A stretch of DNA of 64,000 bases, taken from NCBI RefSeq assembly GCF_900232865.1, contig NZ_OCTS01000003.1, positions 124,001 through 188,000 on the forward strand. Direction: 5' to 3'. The position numbers were made by a program, and so were the translations under genes. The notes beneath the pieces were generated by a model. That model saw nothing but the letters and a program-made list of their open reading frames with translations. It was not told where the DNA came from and ran no database searches. Shown in pieces: positions 13,802-22,909 of the stretch (the stretch's first letter is position 1; each line of letters opens with the position of its first letter). This stretch comes from Corynebacterium dentalis (GTDB taxonomy: Bacteria; Actinomycetota; Actinomycetes; Mycobacteriales; Mycobacteriaceae).

Positions 13802-15474
13802 ACCAGCAGTTCCTCGTCGGCTCGCACGACCCATTCGCCGAAGGACTCTCCGTCTTCGCGGCCGTCCTTATAGTTTTCGACGACACGCACCACGTAGTCA
13901 CCCAGGTCAGTCGAGAAGACGTTGTTGCCGCGCACCTTCTTGCCGAATCCGGCGCGCAGTCCAACGGCGCCGCCGAGGTGAACCTGGAAACCTTCCACAC
14001 GTTCGCCCTCATTGTTGGTGAGGACCTTGCCAGACAGCCCGATGTCCGCGACCTGCGAACGTGCACAGGAGTTTGGGCAGCCGTTGAGGCTGATCTTCAG
14101 TGGCACGTCGAGGTCACCAAGGCGGTCTTCCAGCTCGTCGACCAGCGCGATTGCGCGCTGCTTGGTCACCACGTGGGCGAGCTTGCAGAATTCCAGACCG
14201 GTGCAGGAGATAATGTCTCGACGGAATGCGCTGGGCTTGGCACTCAGTCCAATGTCCTCGAGTTCCGCGGCCAACTTATCCGCGTTTTCGCGGGTCAGGT
14301 CGAGGAACAGCAGTTCCTTGTCCGGCGTGGTGCGCAGGCGGGTCACACTGTACTTATCGGCCAGGTCGGCGAGGTGCTGGAGCTGCCCACCGTCTGTATG
14401 TCCGACGGTCGGCTTAACACCCAGGTAGAAGTTGCCGTCTGCCTGCTCGAAGATACCCACGTGATCGCGGTAGCCCGGCGCCACTTCTGGCTCCGGCCCG
14501 TCAATGAGCTTCTTGCCCAGGTAGTCGTCCTCGAGCACCTGGCGGAACTTTTCGATTCCCCAGTCCGCAACCAAGAACTTCAAGCGGGCGCGGTTGCGCA
14601 CCTTGCGGTAGCCGTAGTCACGGAAGATGCGGACCACGCCGGCCCACGTCTCAGCGACTTCTTCCAGCGGTACCCACACTCCCACGCGCTGCGCGAGCAT
14701 GGGGTTGGTGGACAGTCCGCCGCCAACCCACAGGTCGAATCCAGGGCCATGCTCTGGGTGGGTGGACCCGATGAAGGCGACGTCTTGGATCTCGTGGGTG
14801 ATGTCTTGGCGCAGGTTGCCGGAGATGCCGGTCTTGAACTTGCGCGGCAGGTTTCCGAACTCTTCCCGCGGGAGGTAGTTCTCCTTGATGTCCATGATCG
14901 CGGGCGTGGCATCTACCAACTCGTCGGCAGCGATGCCTGCAACGGGAGAGCCGAGGATGACGCGGGGCACGTCACCGCAGCCAAACATGGTGTTCAGGCC
15001 AACTTTTTCCAGACGGTCCCAGATTTCTGGGACGTTTTCGATCTCAATCCAGTGCAGCTGCACATTCTGGCGGTCGGTGAAATCTGCGGTGCCGCGGGCA
15101 AAGTTGCTGGAGATCTCGCCGATGGTGCGCAAGCCTTCGGTGGTTACCTGTCCACCGTCCAGGCGGATGCGCATCATGAAGTAGTTGTCCTGCAGCTCCG
15201 CGTTGGTCAGAGTGGAGGTCTGCGTGCCGTCCAGCCCTGGCTTGCGCTGGGTGTACATGCCCACCCACTTGAAACGAGGTGCGAGGTCCTCAGCAGGAAT
15301 GGAATCGAATCCCTGCTTGGAGTAGATGTTACGGATGCGCTCCATCACGGCGACACCGGGATCTTCTTGCTTGATGCGCTCGTCATTATTGAGCGGATTC
15401 GTGCCGTCTACCAGCCACTGTCCCTGCGGGCGTGGCTTGCGCTTGGCTCGAGTGGCCTGCGGTGCAGTAGTCAT
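13798..15474 (-). CDS. cysI: Ferredoxin-type sulfite reductase
   Basis: Six-electron reduction of sulfite to sulfide in the cytoplasm. 558 aa with two NirBD/ferredoxin-like halves. The sirohaem/[4Fe-4S] cysteines are visible: CTGLEFC near residues 421-427 and GCPNSC near 466-470. The start at ATG 15474 has GAAAGG 6 nt upstream; an in-frame extension to 15543 would run through the McbR operators, so I reject it. It is followed by cysX (4-nt overlap) and is divergent from fpr2, its probable reductase partner. Confidence 0.97.
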   Translation of the reverse strand: MTTAPQATRAKRKPRPQGQWLVDGTNPLNNDERIKQEDPGVAVMERIRNIYSKQGFDSIPAEDLAPRFKWVGMYTQRKPGLDGTQTSTLTNAELQDNYFMMRIRLDGGQVTTEGLRTIGEISSNFARGTADFTDRQNVQLHWIEIENVPEIWDRLEKVGLNTMFGCGDVPRVILGSPVAGIAADELVDATPAIMDIKENYLPREEFGNLPRKFKTGISGNLRQDITHEIQDVAFIGSTHPEHGPGFDLWVGGGLSTNPMLAQRVGVWVPLEEVAETWAGVVRIFRDYGYRKVRNRARLKFLVADWGIEKFRQVLEDDYLGKKLIDGPEPEVAPGYRDHVGIFEQADGNFYLGVKPTVGHTDGGQLQHLADLADKYSVTRLRTTPDKELLFLDLTRENADKLAAELEDIGLSAKPSAFRRDIISCTGLEFCKLAHVVTKQRAIALVDELEDRLGDLDVPLKISLNGCPNSCARSQVADIGLSGKVLTNNEGERVEGFQVHLGGAVGLRAGFGKKVRGNNVFSTDLGDYVVRVVENYKDGREDGESFGEWVVRADEELLV

Positions 15475-15496
15475 CGTCGCCTTTCGGTGGAAATAA

Positions 15497-15512
15497 TAGA
15501 CCAACCTGTCTA
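15497..15512. promoter_or_regulatory. McbR operator between cysI and fpr2 (perfect)
   Basis: TAGAC-CAACCT-GTCTA is a perfect match to the McbR consensus. It lies 22 bp upstream of the cysI ATG, where bound repressor would block cysIX transcription. Confidence 0.8.
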
Positions 15513-15526
15513 CGAGAAGCCAACAA

Positions 15527-15542
15527 TAGACCGCTCGGTTCA
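15527..15542. promoter_or_regulatory. McbR half-site-like operator between cysI and fpr2
   Basis: TAGAC-CGCTCG-GTTCA has an intact left arm and three of five right-arm matches. It starts 30 bp from the perfect site at 15497, a spacing like the cysH pair (34 bp), which suggests cooperative binding. Confidence 0.5.
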
Positions 15543-15573
15543 CAGACGCAAGATAGCCGAAACTTGCCTTACC

Positions 15574-15589
15574 TAGACCACTCTGTCTA
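15574..15589. promoter_or_regulatory. McbR operator on the fpr2 side (perfect)
   Basis: TAGAC-CACTCT-GTCTA is a perfect consensus site, 100 bp upstream of fpr2 and 99 bp upstream of cysI. It could serve either divergent promoter. Confidence 0.8.
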
Positions 15590-15689
15590 TAGTTCAGGCC
15601 TAGCGCTACGTACCCATTCGGTACGCTTTACGTGATAACGAGATAAGCAATCACACGTCCCCACCCTTGATAAGGAAACTGAAGAATTC

Positions 15690-17105
15690 ATGGCTGAGAA
15701 CCGCCCGCTACGAGTTGCCGTCATCGGATCCGGACCCGCCGGAATTTATGCCTCGGATGCTCTGACCAAATCAGACCAGGACGTGGCTGTCGACATCTTT
15801 GAGCGCATGCCCGCCCCATTCGGCCTCATCCGTTACGGCGTAGCCCCCGATCACCCACGCATCAAGGGCATCATCAAGTCCTTGCACAAGGTGCTGGATA
15901 AGCCGGAGATTCGCCTGTTCGGAAACGTCAACGTGGGTAAGGACGTCACCCTCGAGGACCTCAAGGGTTATTACGACGCCGTCATCTACGCCACCGGTGC
16001 GACCGACGACCGCGATCTCAACATCCCTGGCGGCGAGCACACCCGCGGCGCCGGCGAGTTCGTGGGTTTTTACGACGCAAACCCGGATTTCGAGCCAGCG
16101 TGGACGCTTGATGCCAACTCCGTGGCCGTCATCGGCGTAGGCAACGTGGGCCTGGACGTGGCTCGTGTGCTGGCCAAAACTGGCGATGAACTGCGCGTTA
16201 CCGAAATCCCGGACAACGTCTATGACTCCCTGAAGGACAACCAGGCCAAGGAAGTTCACGTCTTCGGCCGTCGTGGCCCTGCCCAAGCGAAGTTCACGCC
16301 GTTGGAGCTAAAGGAACTCAACCACTCGGACACTATCGAGGTTGTCGTCAATCCGGAAGACATCGATTACGACGAAGGCTCCGAGGAAGCCCGCCGTGCC
16401 TCCAAGATCCAGGACATGGTGTGCACCCTGTTGGAGCAGTACGCCATCGCCGAGCCGAAGGGTGCTCCACACAAGCTCTACCTTCACTTCTTCGAGTCTC
16501 CACACGAGGTCAAGACCGATGACAACGGCAACGTGGTCTCCCTGGTTACCGAGCGCACCGAGCTCACCGGCGACGGCAGCGTGCGCGGCACCGGTAAGTT
16601 CAATGAATGGCCAGTGGGTGCGGTCTACCGCGCCGTAGGCTACAAGTCCGACCAGCAAGCCGATCTCCCTTGGGACGAGCGCCAAAACGTGCTGCCTAAC
16701 GTCGGTGGCCGCGTGCTCACCGAAGGTCCCACCGCAGACGGCATCGCTGGCGTTCCCGGGTCCGCCGATCCCGAGGCGGAAAAGCGCGAGCGTCTCACCG
16801 GTGTGTACGCCACCGGCTGGATCCGCCGCGGCCCAGTGGGATTGATCGGTAACACCAAGGGCGATGCCAACGAGGCTGTCGCCAACCTTTTGTCTGATCA
16901 CGCCGACGGCCTGGGCCTAGCTCCCGCCAAGCCAGAGCTGGAAGCTGTCGAGGAATTCTTGGCCGATAAGGGCATCACCTACACCACCTGGAATGGGTGG
17001 TACGCACTGGACAAGTACGAGCGTGAGCTGGGCGAAGCCGAAGGCCGCGAGCGCAAGAAGGTGCGCGAATGGGACGATATGGTCAAGTTCTCCCGAGAGC
17101 AATAG
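15690..17105 (+). CDS. fpr2: Ferredoxin/flavodoxin-NADP+ reductase, FprA type
   Basis: FAD enzyme that moves electrons from NADPH to a ferredoxin, here probably toward CysX/CysI. The 471-aa sequence has an N-terminal FAD-binding GSGPAGIYASDAL (residues 11-23), the FERMPAPFGLIRYGVAPDHP stretch typical of adrenodoxin-reductase-like FprA proteins, an NADP-binding GVGNVGLDVAR near residue 150, FGRRGPAQAKFT, and a C-terminal GWIRRGPVGLIGNTKGDANE. It is divergent from cysI across the McbR operators, as in C. glutamicum. Confidence 0.94.
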   Translation: MAENRPLRVAVIGSGPAGIYASDALTKSDQDVAVDIFERMPAPFGLIRYGVAPDHPRIKGIIKSLHKVLDKPEIRLFGNVNVGKDVTLEDLKGYYDAVIYATGATDDRDLNIPGGEHTRGAGEFVGFYDANPDFEPAWTLDANSVAVIGVGNVGLDVARVLAKTGDELRVTEIPDNVYDSLKDNQAKEVHVFGRRGPAQAKFTPLELKELNHSDTIEVVVNPEDIDYDEGSEEARRASKIQDMVCTLLEQYAIAEPKGAPHKLYLHFFESPHEVKTDDNGNVVSLVTERTELTGDGSVRGTGKFNEWPVGAVYRAVGYKSDQQADLPWDERQNVLPNVGGRVLTEGPTADGIAGVPGSADPEAEKRERLTGVYATGWIRRGPVGLIGNTKGDANEAVANLLSDHADGLGLAPAKPELEAVEEFLADKGITYTTWNGWYALDKYERELGEAEGRERKKVREWDDMVKFSREQ

Positions 17106-17113
17106 CTGATCGG

Positions 17114-17119
17114 TAAACT
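17114..17119 (+). promoter_or_regulatory. Leaderless -10 of the GNAT gene
   Basis: TAAACT ends 8 nt before the ATG at 17128, the same spacing as the glnX and trhO promoters. No Shine-Dalgarno is seen. Confidence 0.5.
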
Positions 17120-17127
17120 ACTCGGCT

Positions 17128-17673
17128 ATGACGCAACCGGATCCTGACAAGCCAGAGGTACACCTGACTGGTCGAGCAGTTCTCAACATGACTCCTCAGC
17201 AGGTGCACGCCCTGTACAAGCTGCGTGTGGACATCTTCGTCAACGAACAGCGCGCCCCGTTCGCTGAGATTGATGACACTGATATCCACCCAAATACGCA
17301 ACACATCTTGGCCTACGTGCACCCGGGCTCAGGCCCCAACTATCCATTCGGTGCCCCCGATCCAGCCAGCCCTTTGCGTCTCGTCGGCACCGCTCGTGTC
17401 TTCGGCTCTCCAGAAGAGCAGCACATCGGTCGCCTTTGCGTGGCCTCAGACATGCGTGGCTACGCCATTTCCCGCCAGATCGTCGAGCAAGCCCTCGAGG
17501 TCTGCCGTGGACGGGCGGCTGCGCTGGATCCCACCACACAGCGCTCTGTAGTCAAGATCGAGGCGCAGACATACCTCACCGAGTTCTACGCGTCCTACGG
17601 CGCCGAGGCCGTCGGCGAAACCTTCGAGGTGGACGGTGTGGAGCACGTGGAGATGCGGCTGGTTCTGGACTAG
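17128..17673 (+). CDS. ElaA-like GNAT family N-acetyltransferase
   Basis: 181-aa acetyl-CoA-dependent transferase. The N-terminal half, with LYKLRVDIFVNEQRAPFAEIDDTD, matches the ElaA subgroup of GNAT proteins. The acetyl-CoA binding strand and loop follow as GTARVFG, HIGRLCVASDMRGYAISRQIVEQAL. The substrate is unknown. It is a stand-alone gene with a probable leaderless promoter, 22 nt after fpr2 and 45 nt before trhO. Confidence 0.85.
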   Translation: MTQPDPDKPEVHLTGRAVLNMTPQQVHALYKLRVDIFVNEQRAPFAEIDDTDIHPNTQHILAYVHPGSGPNYPFGAPDPASPLRLVGTARVFGSPEEQHIGRLCVASDMRGYAISRQIVEQALEVCRGRAAALDPTTQRSVVKIEAQTYLTEFYASYGAEAVGETFEVDGVEHVEMRLVLD

Positions 17674-17704
17674 TTCCAAATTGGGGTCTGGCCTGCACCA
17701 GGAC

Positions 17705-17710
17705 TAATAT
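17705..17710 (+). promoter_or_regulatory. Leaderless -10 of trhO
   Basis: TAATAT ends 8 nt before the ATG at 17719; no Shine-Dalgarno lies between. Confidence 0.5.
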
Positions 17711-17718
17711 CTTCAGGC

Positions 17719-18657
17719 ATGGCAACCACCGCGACCGACATCCTGGAATCCCGCATCCTGCTGTATTACTGTTTCACTCCCATCGAGGATCCCGTGGCAG
17801 TGATGCTCTGGCAGCGCACCTTGTGTGAGCAGCTCGGTCTGACCGGCCGCATCCTGATCAGCAAGCACGGCATCAACGGCACGGTCGGTGGTTCGCTGGG
17901 CAACTGCAAGCAGTACACACGCAAGACGCGAGAGTATCCCGGCTTCAAGAAGATGGCCTTCAAGTGGTCTGAGGGCAGCGCGAAAGATTTCCCCAAGCTT
18001 TCGGTCAAGGTCCGTGACGAGATCGTGGCGTTCGGGACCCCCGATGAGTTAAAGGTCGACGCCAACGGTGTGGTCGGCGGAGGCGTTCACCTCAAGCCGG
18101 AAGCTGTGAACAAACTGGTGGAAGAGCGCGGCGACGAGGTGGTCTTCTTCGATGGACGCAATGCCATGGAAGCGCAGATCGGCAAGTTCAAAAACGCGAT
18201 TGTCCCTGATGTGAACACCACGCATGACTTCATCAAGGAGATCGAGTCCGGTAAGTATGACGATCTCAAGGACAAGCCCCTGGTCACGTACTGCACGGGC
18301 GGCATCCGTTGCGAGATTTTGTCTTCGCTGATGAAGAACCGTGGTTTCCAGGAGGTCTACCAAGTAGACGGTGGCATCGTCCGCTACGGCGAAAAATTCG
18401 GCGACCAGGGCCTGTGGGAAGGCTCGCTGTATGTCTTCGATAAGCGCATGCACATGGAGTTTTCCAACGATGCCAAGCAGCTGGGCCATTGCAAGCACTG
18501 CGAGGCCCCCACAAACCTGTTCCACAACTGTGTCAATGAGCAGTGCCGTAAGCAGACGCTAGTGTGCGATGACTGCGCGTCCAACCCCGCCACGGCTCAC
18601 TGTGGCTCCGAGGAGTGCGCCCAGGTGGGCGCACAAGTGGCAGCTAGCTCGGGTTAA
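17719..18657 (+). CDS. trhO: tRNA uridine-34 hydroxylase TrhO (YceA), rhodanese domain
   Basis: Rhodanese-fold enzyme that oxygen-dependently hydroxylates wobble uridine in certain tRNAs. 312 aa. The N-terminal domain holds the conserved [16 protein letters not shown]. The rhodanese domain has the active-site loop YCTGGIRCE near residue 195. The C-terminus is a cysteine-rich, probably zinc-binding segment ([26 protein letters not shown]). It ends convergently over the purT 3' end with a 14-nt overlap. Confidence 0.93.
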   Translation: MATTATDILESRILLYYCFTPIEDPVAVMLWQRTLCEQLGLTGRILISKHGINGTVGGSLGNCKQYTRKTREYPGFKKMAFKWSEGSAKDFPKLSVKVRDEIVAFGTPDELKVDANGVVGGGVHLKPEAVNKLVEERGDEVVFFDGRNAMEAQIGKFKNAIVPDVNTTHDFIKEIESGKYDDLKDKPLVTYCTGGIRCEILSSLMKNRGFQEVYQVDGGIVRYGEKFGDQGLWEGSLYVFDKRMHMEFSNDAKQLGHCKHCEAPTNLFHNCVNEQCRKQTLVCDDCASNPATAHCGSEECAQVGAQVAASSG

Positions 18658-19855
18658 CCTTCACACGCTCTGCTGCCGAAACGGCACGTTCGCGCCCTTG
18701 GGCAACGTCTTCGGCGGTAGAGATGGCCACGCCCATTCGGCGTCGAGAAAAAGATTCCGGTTTACCGAACAACCGCACGTCGGTCTCGGGGACACTCATC
18801 GCATCGGCCAGGCCGCTGAAGGAGACCGGACCGTCGCTGTCCACGCCGTAGATCACGGCGGAAGCGCCCGGGGAGACGAGCGTCGAATCGATGGGCAGTC
18901 CGAGAATCGCACGGGCGTGGAGATCGAACTCGCTGAAGCGCTGGGTGGCCATGGTGACCATGCCGGTATCGTGCGGGCGCGGGCTGACTTCGGAGAAGTA
19001 GACGTCATCACCCTTGATGAACAGCTCCACACCGAACACTCCCCTGCCGCCCAGCTCGTTGGTGATGCGGGCGGCCACGCTGCGGGCGTTATCCAGCGCC
19101 GTCTCGCTCATCGCGGCGGGCTGCCAGGATTCCACGTAATCGCCCCGGTCCTGGCGGTGGCCGATGGGCTCGCAGAACCAGGTGGCATCGCGGTCGGTTT
19201 CCGGGTCGATGGAGCGGATGGTCAGCAGCGTGATTTCGTAGTCAAAGGGGATGAACTGCTCCACGATCACGCGCTGATTGCTCACGCGTGCGCCGGACAT
19301 GGCGTACTCCCACGCACCGGAGAGTTCGTCCGCGTTCGCTACGTAGCTCTGCCCCTTGCCGGAGCTACTCATGATGGGCTTGACCACGCAGGGATATCCC
19401 ACTTCTTCCGCGCCTTGGTATAGCTCGTCGTAGGACGAGGCATAGGCATAAGCGCTGGTAGGAAGTCCGAGCTCGTGGTAGGCGAGATCGCGGATGCCTT
19501 CGCGGTCCATGGTCAGCCGAGCCGCGCGGGCGGTAGGGATGACGGTGGCCAACCCCTCCTCTTCGATGCGCTCTAGCTCCTTGGTGGCCAGCGATTCGAT
19601 CTCTGGAACCACAAAGTCCGGGCGCACGCGCTCCACCAGCTCGCGCACCTGCTCCCCGTCCGTCATGTCCAGCACGTGAGCGTAGTTCGCGGTGTGGTGA
19701 GCAGGTGCGCCCTCGTAGCGATCGGCCGCGTGCACCTCAACGCCCAGTCGCTGCAAAGCAAAGGTCACTTCGCGTCCGAGCTCACCCGAACCGAGCAGCA
19801 GCACGGTGGTGGCATTGTCAGACAGCGGGGTTCCAACGGATTCCGGGGTGTACAT
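18644..19855 (-). CDS. purT: Formate-dependent phosphoribosylglycinamide formyltransferase
   Basis: Third step of purine synthesis using formate and ATP instead of formyl-tetrahydrofolate. 403-aa ATP-grasp protein. N-terminal [29 protein letters not shown], and the ATP-grasp core [14 protein letters not shown] identify PurT rather than PurK. A -10 TAACAT (19864-19869, minus strand) ends 8 nt before the ATG, so this gene also appears leaderless. It converges on trhO. Confidence 0.97.
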   Translation of the reverse strand: MYTPESVGTPLSDNATTVLLLGSGELGREVTFALQRLGVEVHAADRYEGAPAHHTANYAHVLDMTDGEQVRELVERVRPDFVVPEIESLATKELERIEEEGLATVIPTARAARLTMDREGIRDLAYHELGLPTSAYAYASSYDELYQGAEEVGYPCVVKPIMSSSGKGQSYVANADELSGAWEYAMSGARVSNQRVIVEQFIPFDYEITLLTIRSIDPETDRDATWFCEPIGHRQDRGDYVESWQPAAMSETALDNARSVAARITNELGGRGVFGVELFIKGDDVYFSEVSPRPHDTGMVTMATQRFSEFDLHARAILGLPIDSTLVSPGASAVIYGVDSDGPVSFSGLADAMSVPETDVRLFGKPESFSRRRMGVAISTAEDVAQGRERAVSAAERVKVNPS

Positions 19856-19866
19856 GGGGTTATATG

Positions 19867-20640
19867 TTACCCCCAGGGGACGTTGTTCAGGTCTACCCCG
19901 TGCGCCTGAGCGTTCGCTTCTACGATTTTCAACAGGTATTGAGTCTTGTACCGATAGGTCGCAGCGAAGCGCTCGTCGTGCACGTACATCCGGGCCAAGA
20001 TGACTTGTTTGGCGTACGAGCAGGGGTACCAGCGGTCCACCGTGTCCTTATGCCTTTCTGCCAGTTCGTTTGCGCGGTTGCTTCCTGGTTCGACGCCTTC
20101 CTTCTCCGCGGCCACCAATTCTTTAGCCAATTGCTCATTGGCTTCCTTTGTAGCTGCCCAATCGACTTCCGTCATGGACTTCATCGCCTGTTGGGACTGT
20201 TCCCATTCTTGGGTATCGCCCCAGCGCTTCTCGGCCTCCTGCTGGTATTTCGGATCCCAATCAGTTCCTAGAATTTTCCTCATTTTGTCCGTTGTCATAT
20301 TCTCCTCTTGGAGATCGAGCAGATTATCAACTGCAAGCATCATGCGATGCACGCTGTCGAGCCTCTGCGTGAGTAGATGTTTTTGCCGAAGAAGATGCGT
20401 TCGGAGATTTTCGCCACCATCGAGTACCTCTGCGATCTGATTCAATGGCATCCCTGCTTCTCGATACATGAGAATCAGCTGGCCTCGCTTCAAGTCCTCG
20501 AGGGTGTAGAGACGATAGTTTCCGTAGGTTCGCCATCCCGGAGATAGCAGCTCGATATGGTCCCAGTGGTGCAGCGTACGGACGCTGACCCCGAGATACT
20601 GTGCCGCTTCACCGACGGTGCACTCATCTTGTTCCGACAT
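19867..20640 (-). CDS. MerR-family regulator with TipAS-like ligand domain
   Basis: 257-aa transcription factor. Residues about 6-75 are a MerR winged helix: [27 protein letters not shown], then [26 protein letters not shown] dimerisation helix follows, then a C-terminal all-helical TipAS domain ([39 protein letters not shown]), which in Streptomyces TipA binds thiopeptides covalently. I use ATG 20640, because the domain begins right after it; the in-frame extension to 20712 runs through the operator-like repeat. Its likely target is its own promoter, and possibly the divergent Rieske gene. Confidence 0.9.
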   Translation of the reverse strand: MSEQDECTVGEAAQYLGVSVRTLHHWDHIELLSPGWRTYGNYRLYTLEDLKRGQLILMYREAGMPLNQIAEVLDGGENLRTHLLRQKHLLTQRLDSVHRMMLAVDNLLDLQEENMTTDKMRKILGTDWDPKYQQEAEKRWGDTQEWEQSQQAMKSMTEVDWAATKEANEQLAKELVAAEKEGVEPGSNRANELAERHKDTVDRWYPCSYAKQVILARMYVHDERFAATYRYKTQYLLKIVEANAQAHGVDLNNVPWG

Positions 20641-20651
20641 GACTCCAGATT

Positions 20652-20681
20652 CTTCAGCGTGACGCAGCGTGAGGGTCAAGG
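20652..20681 (-). promoter_or_regulatory. MerR/TipA-type operator-promoter
   Basis: Read on the minus strand, a TTGACC -35 is followed by CCTCACGCTGCGTCACGC, a repeated-arm sequence of the kind bound by TipA-like MerR proteins within an elongated spacer. It lies 12-41 bp upstream of the MerR start and about 35 bp from the divergent Rieske start. Assignment is by resemblance only. Confidence 0.45.
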
Positions 20682-20714
20682 CCTGATTGGAAAACCCCCG
20701 CTGACAGGGCAATA

Positions 20715-21134
20715 ATGAAAACTATGAGCGCTCACCCTACTCCCTGCTCCCGCCGCCAGTTCTTCCGCGGAGTTGCCCTCGCCACCGCCGCTACCGCCTC
20801 CGGCGCCCTCCTCGCTGCATGTGCAGGCGAGGAAGTGGTGGCCAAGGCCTCCAAGACGGACATCCCCGTGGGTGGCGCGACCATCATCGACGGCTGGGTC
20901 ATCGGCCACCCCGCTGAGTCCGAGTTCACCGCCTTTTCCACTGCCTGCCCCCACGCGGGCGGAACGATCGACAAAATCGAGGACTTTCAGGGCACCACCG
21001 TGGCTACCTGTCCGAAGCACTACTCCCGCTTCGACGTTTCCACCGGCGACGTGGTGGACGGTCCCTCCCGCAAGCCCCTGACTGCGGCGAAGTCCGTGTC
21101 CGTCAGCGGCGATTCTGTGGAAGTGACAAACTAA
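20715..21134 (+). CDS. Rieske [2Fe-2S] protein, Tat-exported lipoprotein
   Basis: 139-aa exported iron-sulfur protein. The N-terminus has a twin-arginine motif SRRQFFRG, a hydrophobic run and lipobox LLAAC, so the folded protein should be exported by Tat and lipidated. The Rieske ligands are CPHAG and CPKHYSRFD, giving Cys-His/Cys-His with a normal loop length. No catalytic or membrane partner is adjacent, so its redox partner is unknown. The ATG at 20724 is an alternative start: an AATAAT-like -10 would make it leaderless. It overlaps the 3' end of the ECF ATPase gene by 32 nt. Confidence 0.88.
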   Translation: MKTMSAHPTPCSRRQFFRGVALATAATASGALLAACAGEEVVAKASKTDIPVGGATIIDGWVIGHPAESEFTAFSTACPHAGGTIDKIEDFQGTTVATCPKHYSRFDVSTGDVVDGPSRKPLTAAKSVSVSGDSVEVTN

Positions 21135-22227
21135 CGTCGCTAACCCGCCCGGCGAATTCCGCATCGTGGCAGGTCCACAGCACGGCCCGGTTATCTTGGT
21201 CCGCGTAGGCGCGCATCACTCGTGCCAGCCACCCGTAGCCTGCGGTATCTAGTCCCACGGTCGGCTCGTCCAGCAGCAGCACCTGCGGTTTCCGCGCCAT
21301 TGCGCACGCCACCAGCAGCATGCGCCGCGCCGAGGCCGGCATGTCCAACGGATGCTGCTCCGCGTACTGTTCCAGTCCCACAAACTCCAGCGCTTCGCGT
21401 CCGGCCTTCTCCCCCGCCCCCTGCGAGACCTCTCGCAGAGCGGTGCGCTGCGTGATGGACTCGTCCAGTGGCGTGGGCGCCCAGCCCGCGCTGTTCACGT
21501 CGATGGTCCCCGCGTAGTCCAGCAGCCCCATCGCCGCCATGAGCAGGGACGTTTTGCCGCAGCCGTTGCGCCCCGCCAGGTGTGTCACCGTCCCCGCGCG
21601 CACCTCGAGATCAATCGGCCCCACCTCGTGTGCCCGACGTATCCGCACGTCCTCGGCCCGGAAAACTACCTCGCCAATGCTTTTCGCTTCACCGCATTCC
21701 CCGCGCGGCACCTCGTCCGCCCACGGCTTTAACTCGCCATCGAAAGTGAGGGTCAGGTGGGAGTTAGCGTCGGAAAAAAGGGCTCCACACACGCGGTCAT
21801 ACACGGTGACCTCGCCCGGAAAATCGCGCAATGTGGCGCGCAACGTCTCCACGGAGTCTGCGTCCAACCCATCCGTGGGGCAATCCAGAACCAGCGCGTC
21901 CGGCCTGGTCAGCAACGCCGCAGCAATGGCCAAGCGCCGTGTCTGACCCGTCGACAGCGTGGTCGGATCCTGCCCTGCTGCCTCCCGCAGGCCCCACAGC
22001 GTCAAGGCTTCCTGGATCCTCGTCCGCATCGTTTCCTTTTCGACGCCACGCTGCTCCATCCCCACCGCCAGCTCTTCCTCCACGGTAGAGCGCAACAGCG
22101 TGATGTGGGCGGAGGCATTATTGCCCACCCACGCGGCACCGGTGGATTCCGCCAACTGCCAGGCGTGCTCCGATAATCCCGTGCCCGAGGGCGCCCAAAT
22201 ATGCGTAGTGACTGTCACGTGGCTCAT
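21103..22227 (-). CDS. ECF transporter ATPase, two fused ABC domains with complementary defects
   Basis: 374-aa energising subunit of an energy-coupling factor transporter. The N-terminal domain (about 1-190) has signature LSTGQTRRLAIA and Walker B LVLDCPTDGLD. It lacks any Walker A, and the catalytic Glu is replaced by Cys. The C-terminal domain (200-374) has intact Walker A GRNGCGKTS and Walker B LLLDEPTVGLD, but its signature is degenerate (MPASARRMLLVA). Together only one complete ATP site can form. I chose ATG 22227, 1 nt after the permease stop; the extension to 22350 lies inside that gene. Confidence 0.88.
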   Translation of the reverse strand: MSHVTVTTHIWAPSGTGLSEHAWQLAESTGAAWVGNNASAHITLLRSTVEEELAVGMEQRGVEKETMRTRIQEALTLWGLREAAGQDPTTLSTGQTRRLAIAAALLTRPDALVLDCPTDGLDADSVETLRATLRDFPGEVTVYDRVCGALFSDANSHLTLTFDGELKPWADEVPRGECGEAKSIGEVVFRAEDVRIRRAHEVGPIDLEVRAGTVTHLAGRNGCGKTSLLMAAMGLLDYAGTIDVNSAGWAPTPLDESITQRTALREVSQGAGEKAGREALEFVGLEQYAEQHPLDMPASARRMLLVACAMARKPQVLLLDEPTVGLDTAGYGWLARVMRAYADQDNRAVLWTCHDAEFAGRVSDVSLSLPQNRR

Positions 22228-22228
22228 C

Positions 22229-22909
22229 CTAAATGAGGATCGAGACAAGTACGGCCAGGGTGACAGCCAGCGCTGCCCAGCGCAGGACCTTTTCCACAGT
22301 TCTGTCTGACACGTCGTGCAGCACGGTTCGCGGCCCTGGGGTGCCCACACCTAGACGCTGCAACGGCCGGGAGCGCTGAGCTGCGTCATCCACCAGCCCC
22401 ACGATCAGCGGTAGCACCATGTTCAACTTCGCCTTAAGCGTGGAGGTATCGATCCCCCGCGACTGGTGCACTTGGCGAATGTTCTGCAGACGATTGCGCG
22501 CGATGGGATACAGCCGCGCCGTGGAACCCACCACGTACAGCATCGGCGCTGGCACCCGCGGCTGCAGTGCAAGCATGAGCCGATCCAAGTTCACCAGGCT
22601 CATGCCCGCCAACGCGACCATCGTCACCGCCAGAAACCGCAGACCCAAGTGCGCGGCCACGCTGAGGCCGTCACGAGTCACAATCCACCAACCCGGCTCG
22701 TTGCCGAACGGCGCGTAGATCAGCACGAATCCGAGGCACGCCGGAATGCCGATGGCAAGAGCTGCGGGCAGGGAGCGCCTTGACGCCGAGAAAAGAAGAG
22801 AACACACCGTGACCAGCGCAATCACTGCCGCGGACAGCATCCACGAATCCACGGCCAGCACAATAATCGCTGTGCAGGCCGCGAACGTCAGCGGAGTGAG
22901 AGGGTTCAT
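22229..22909 (-). CDS. ECF transporter transmembrane subunit (EcfT/CbiQ family)
   Basis: 226-aa membrane scaffold coupling the ATPase to the substrate-binding S component. It has about five hydrophobic helices: the first pair at residues 7-50, then near 75-95. Coupling-helix arginine motifs are visible as STARLYPIARNR and HQSRGID. The last helix is at the C-terminus. The start overlaps the S-component stop (ATGA), and the ATPase follows after 1 nt, so three proteins come from one transcript. Confidence 0.88.
   Translation of the reverse strand: MNPLTPLTFAACTAIIVLAVDSWMLSAAVIALVTVCSLLFSASRRSLPAALAIGIPACLGFVLIYAPFGNEPGWWIVTRDGLSVAAHLGLRFLAVTMVALAGMSLVNLDRLMLALQPRVPAPMLYVVGSTARLYPIARNRLQNIRQVHQSRGIDTSTLKAKLNMVLPLIVGLVDDAAQRSRPLQRLGVGTPGPRTVLHDVSDRTVEKVLRWAALAVTLAVLVSILI

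Noticed and set aside
13978-15576. A 532-codon open frame on the plus strand opposite cysI
   Set aside because: It mirrors the codon periodicity of cysI, crosses the McbR operators, and encodes no recognisable domain. It is an antisense shadow of a strong core gene.
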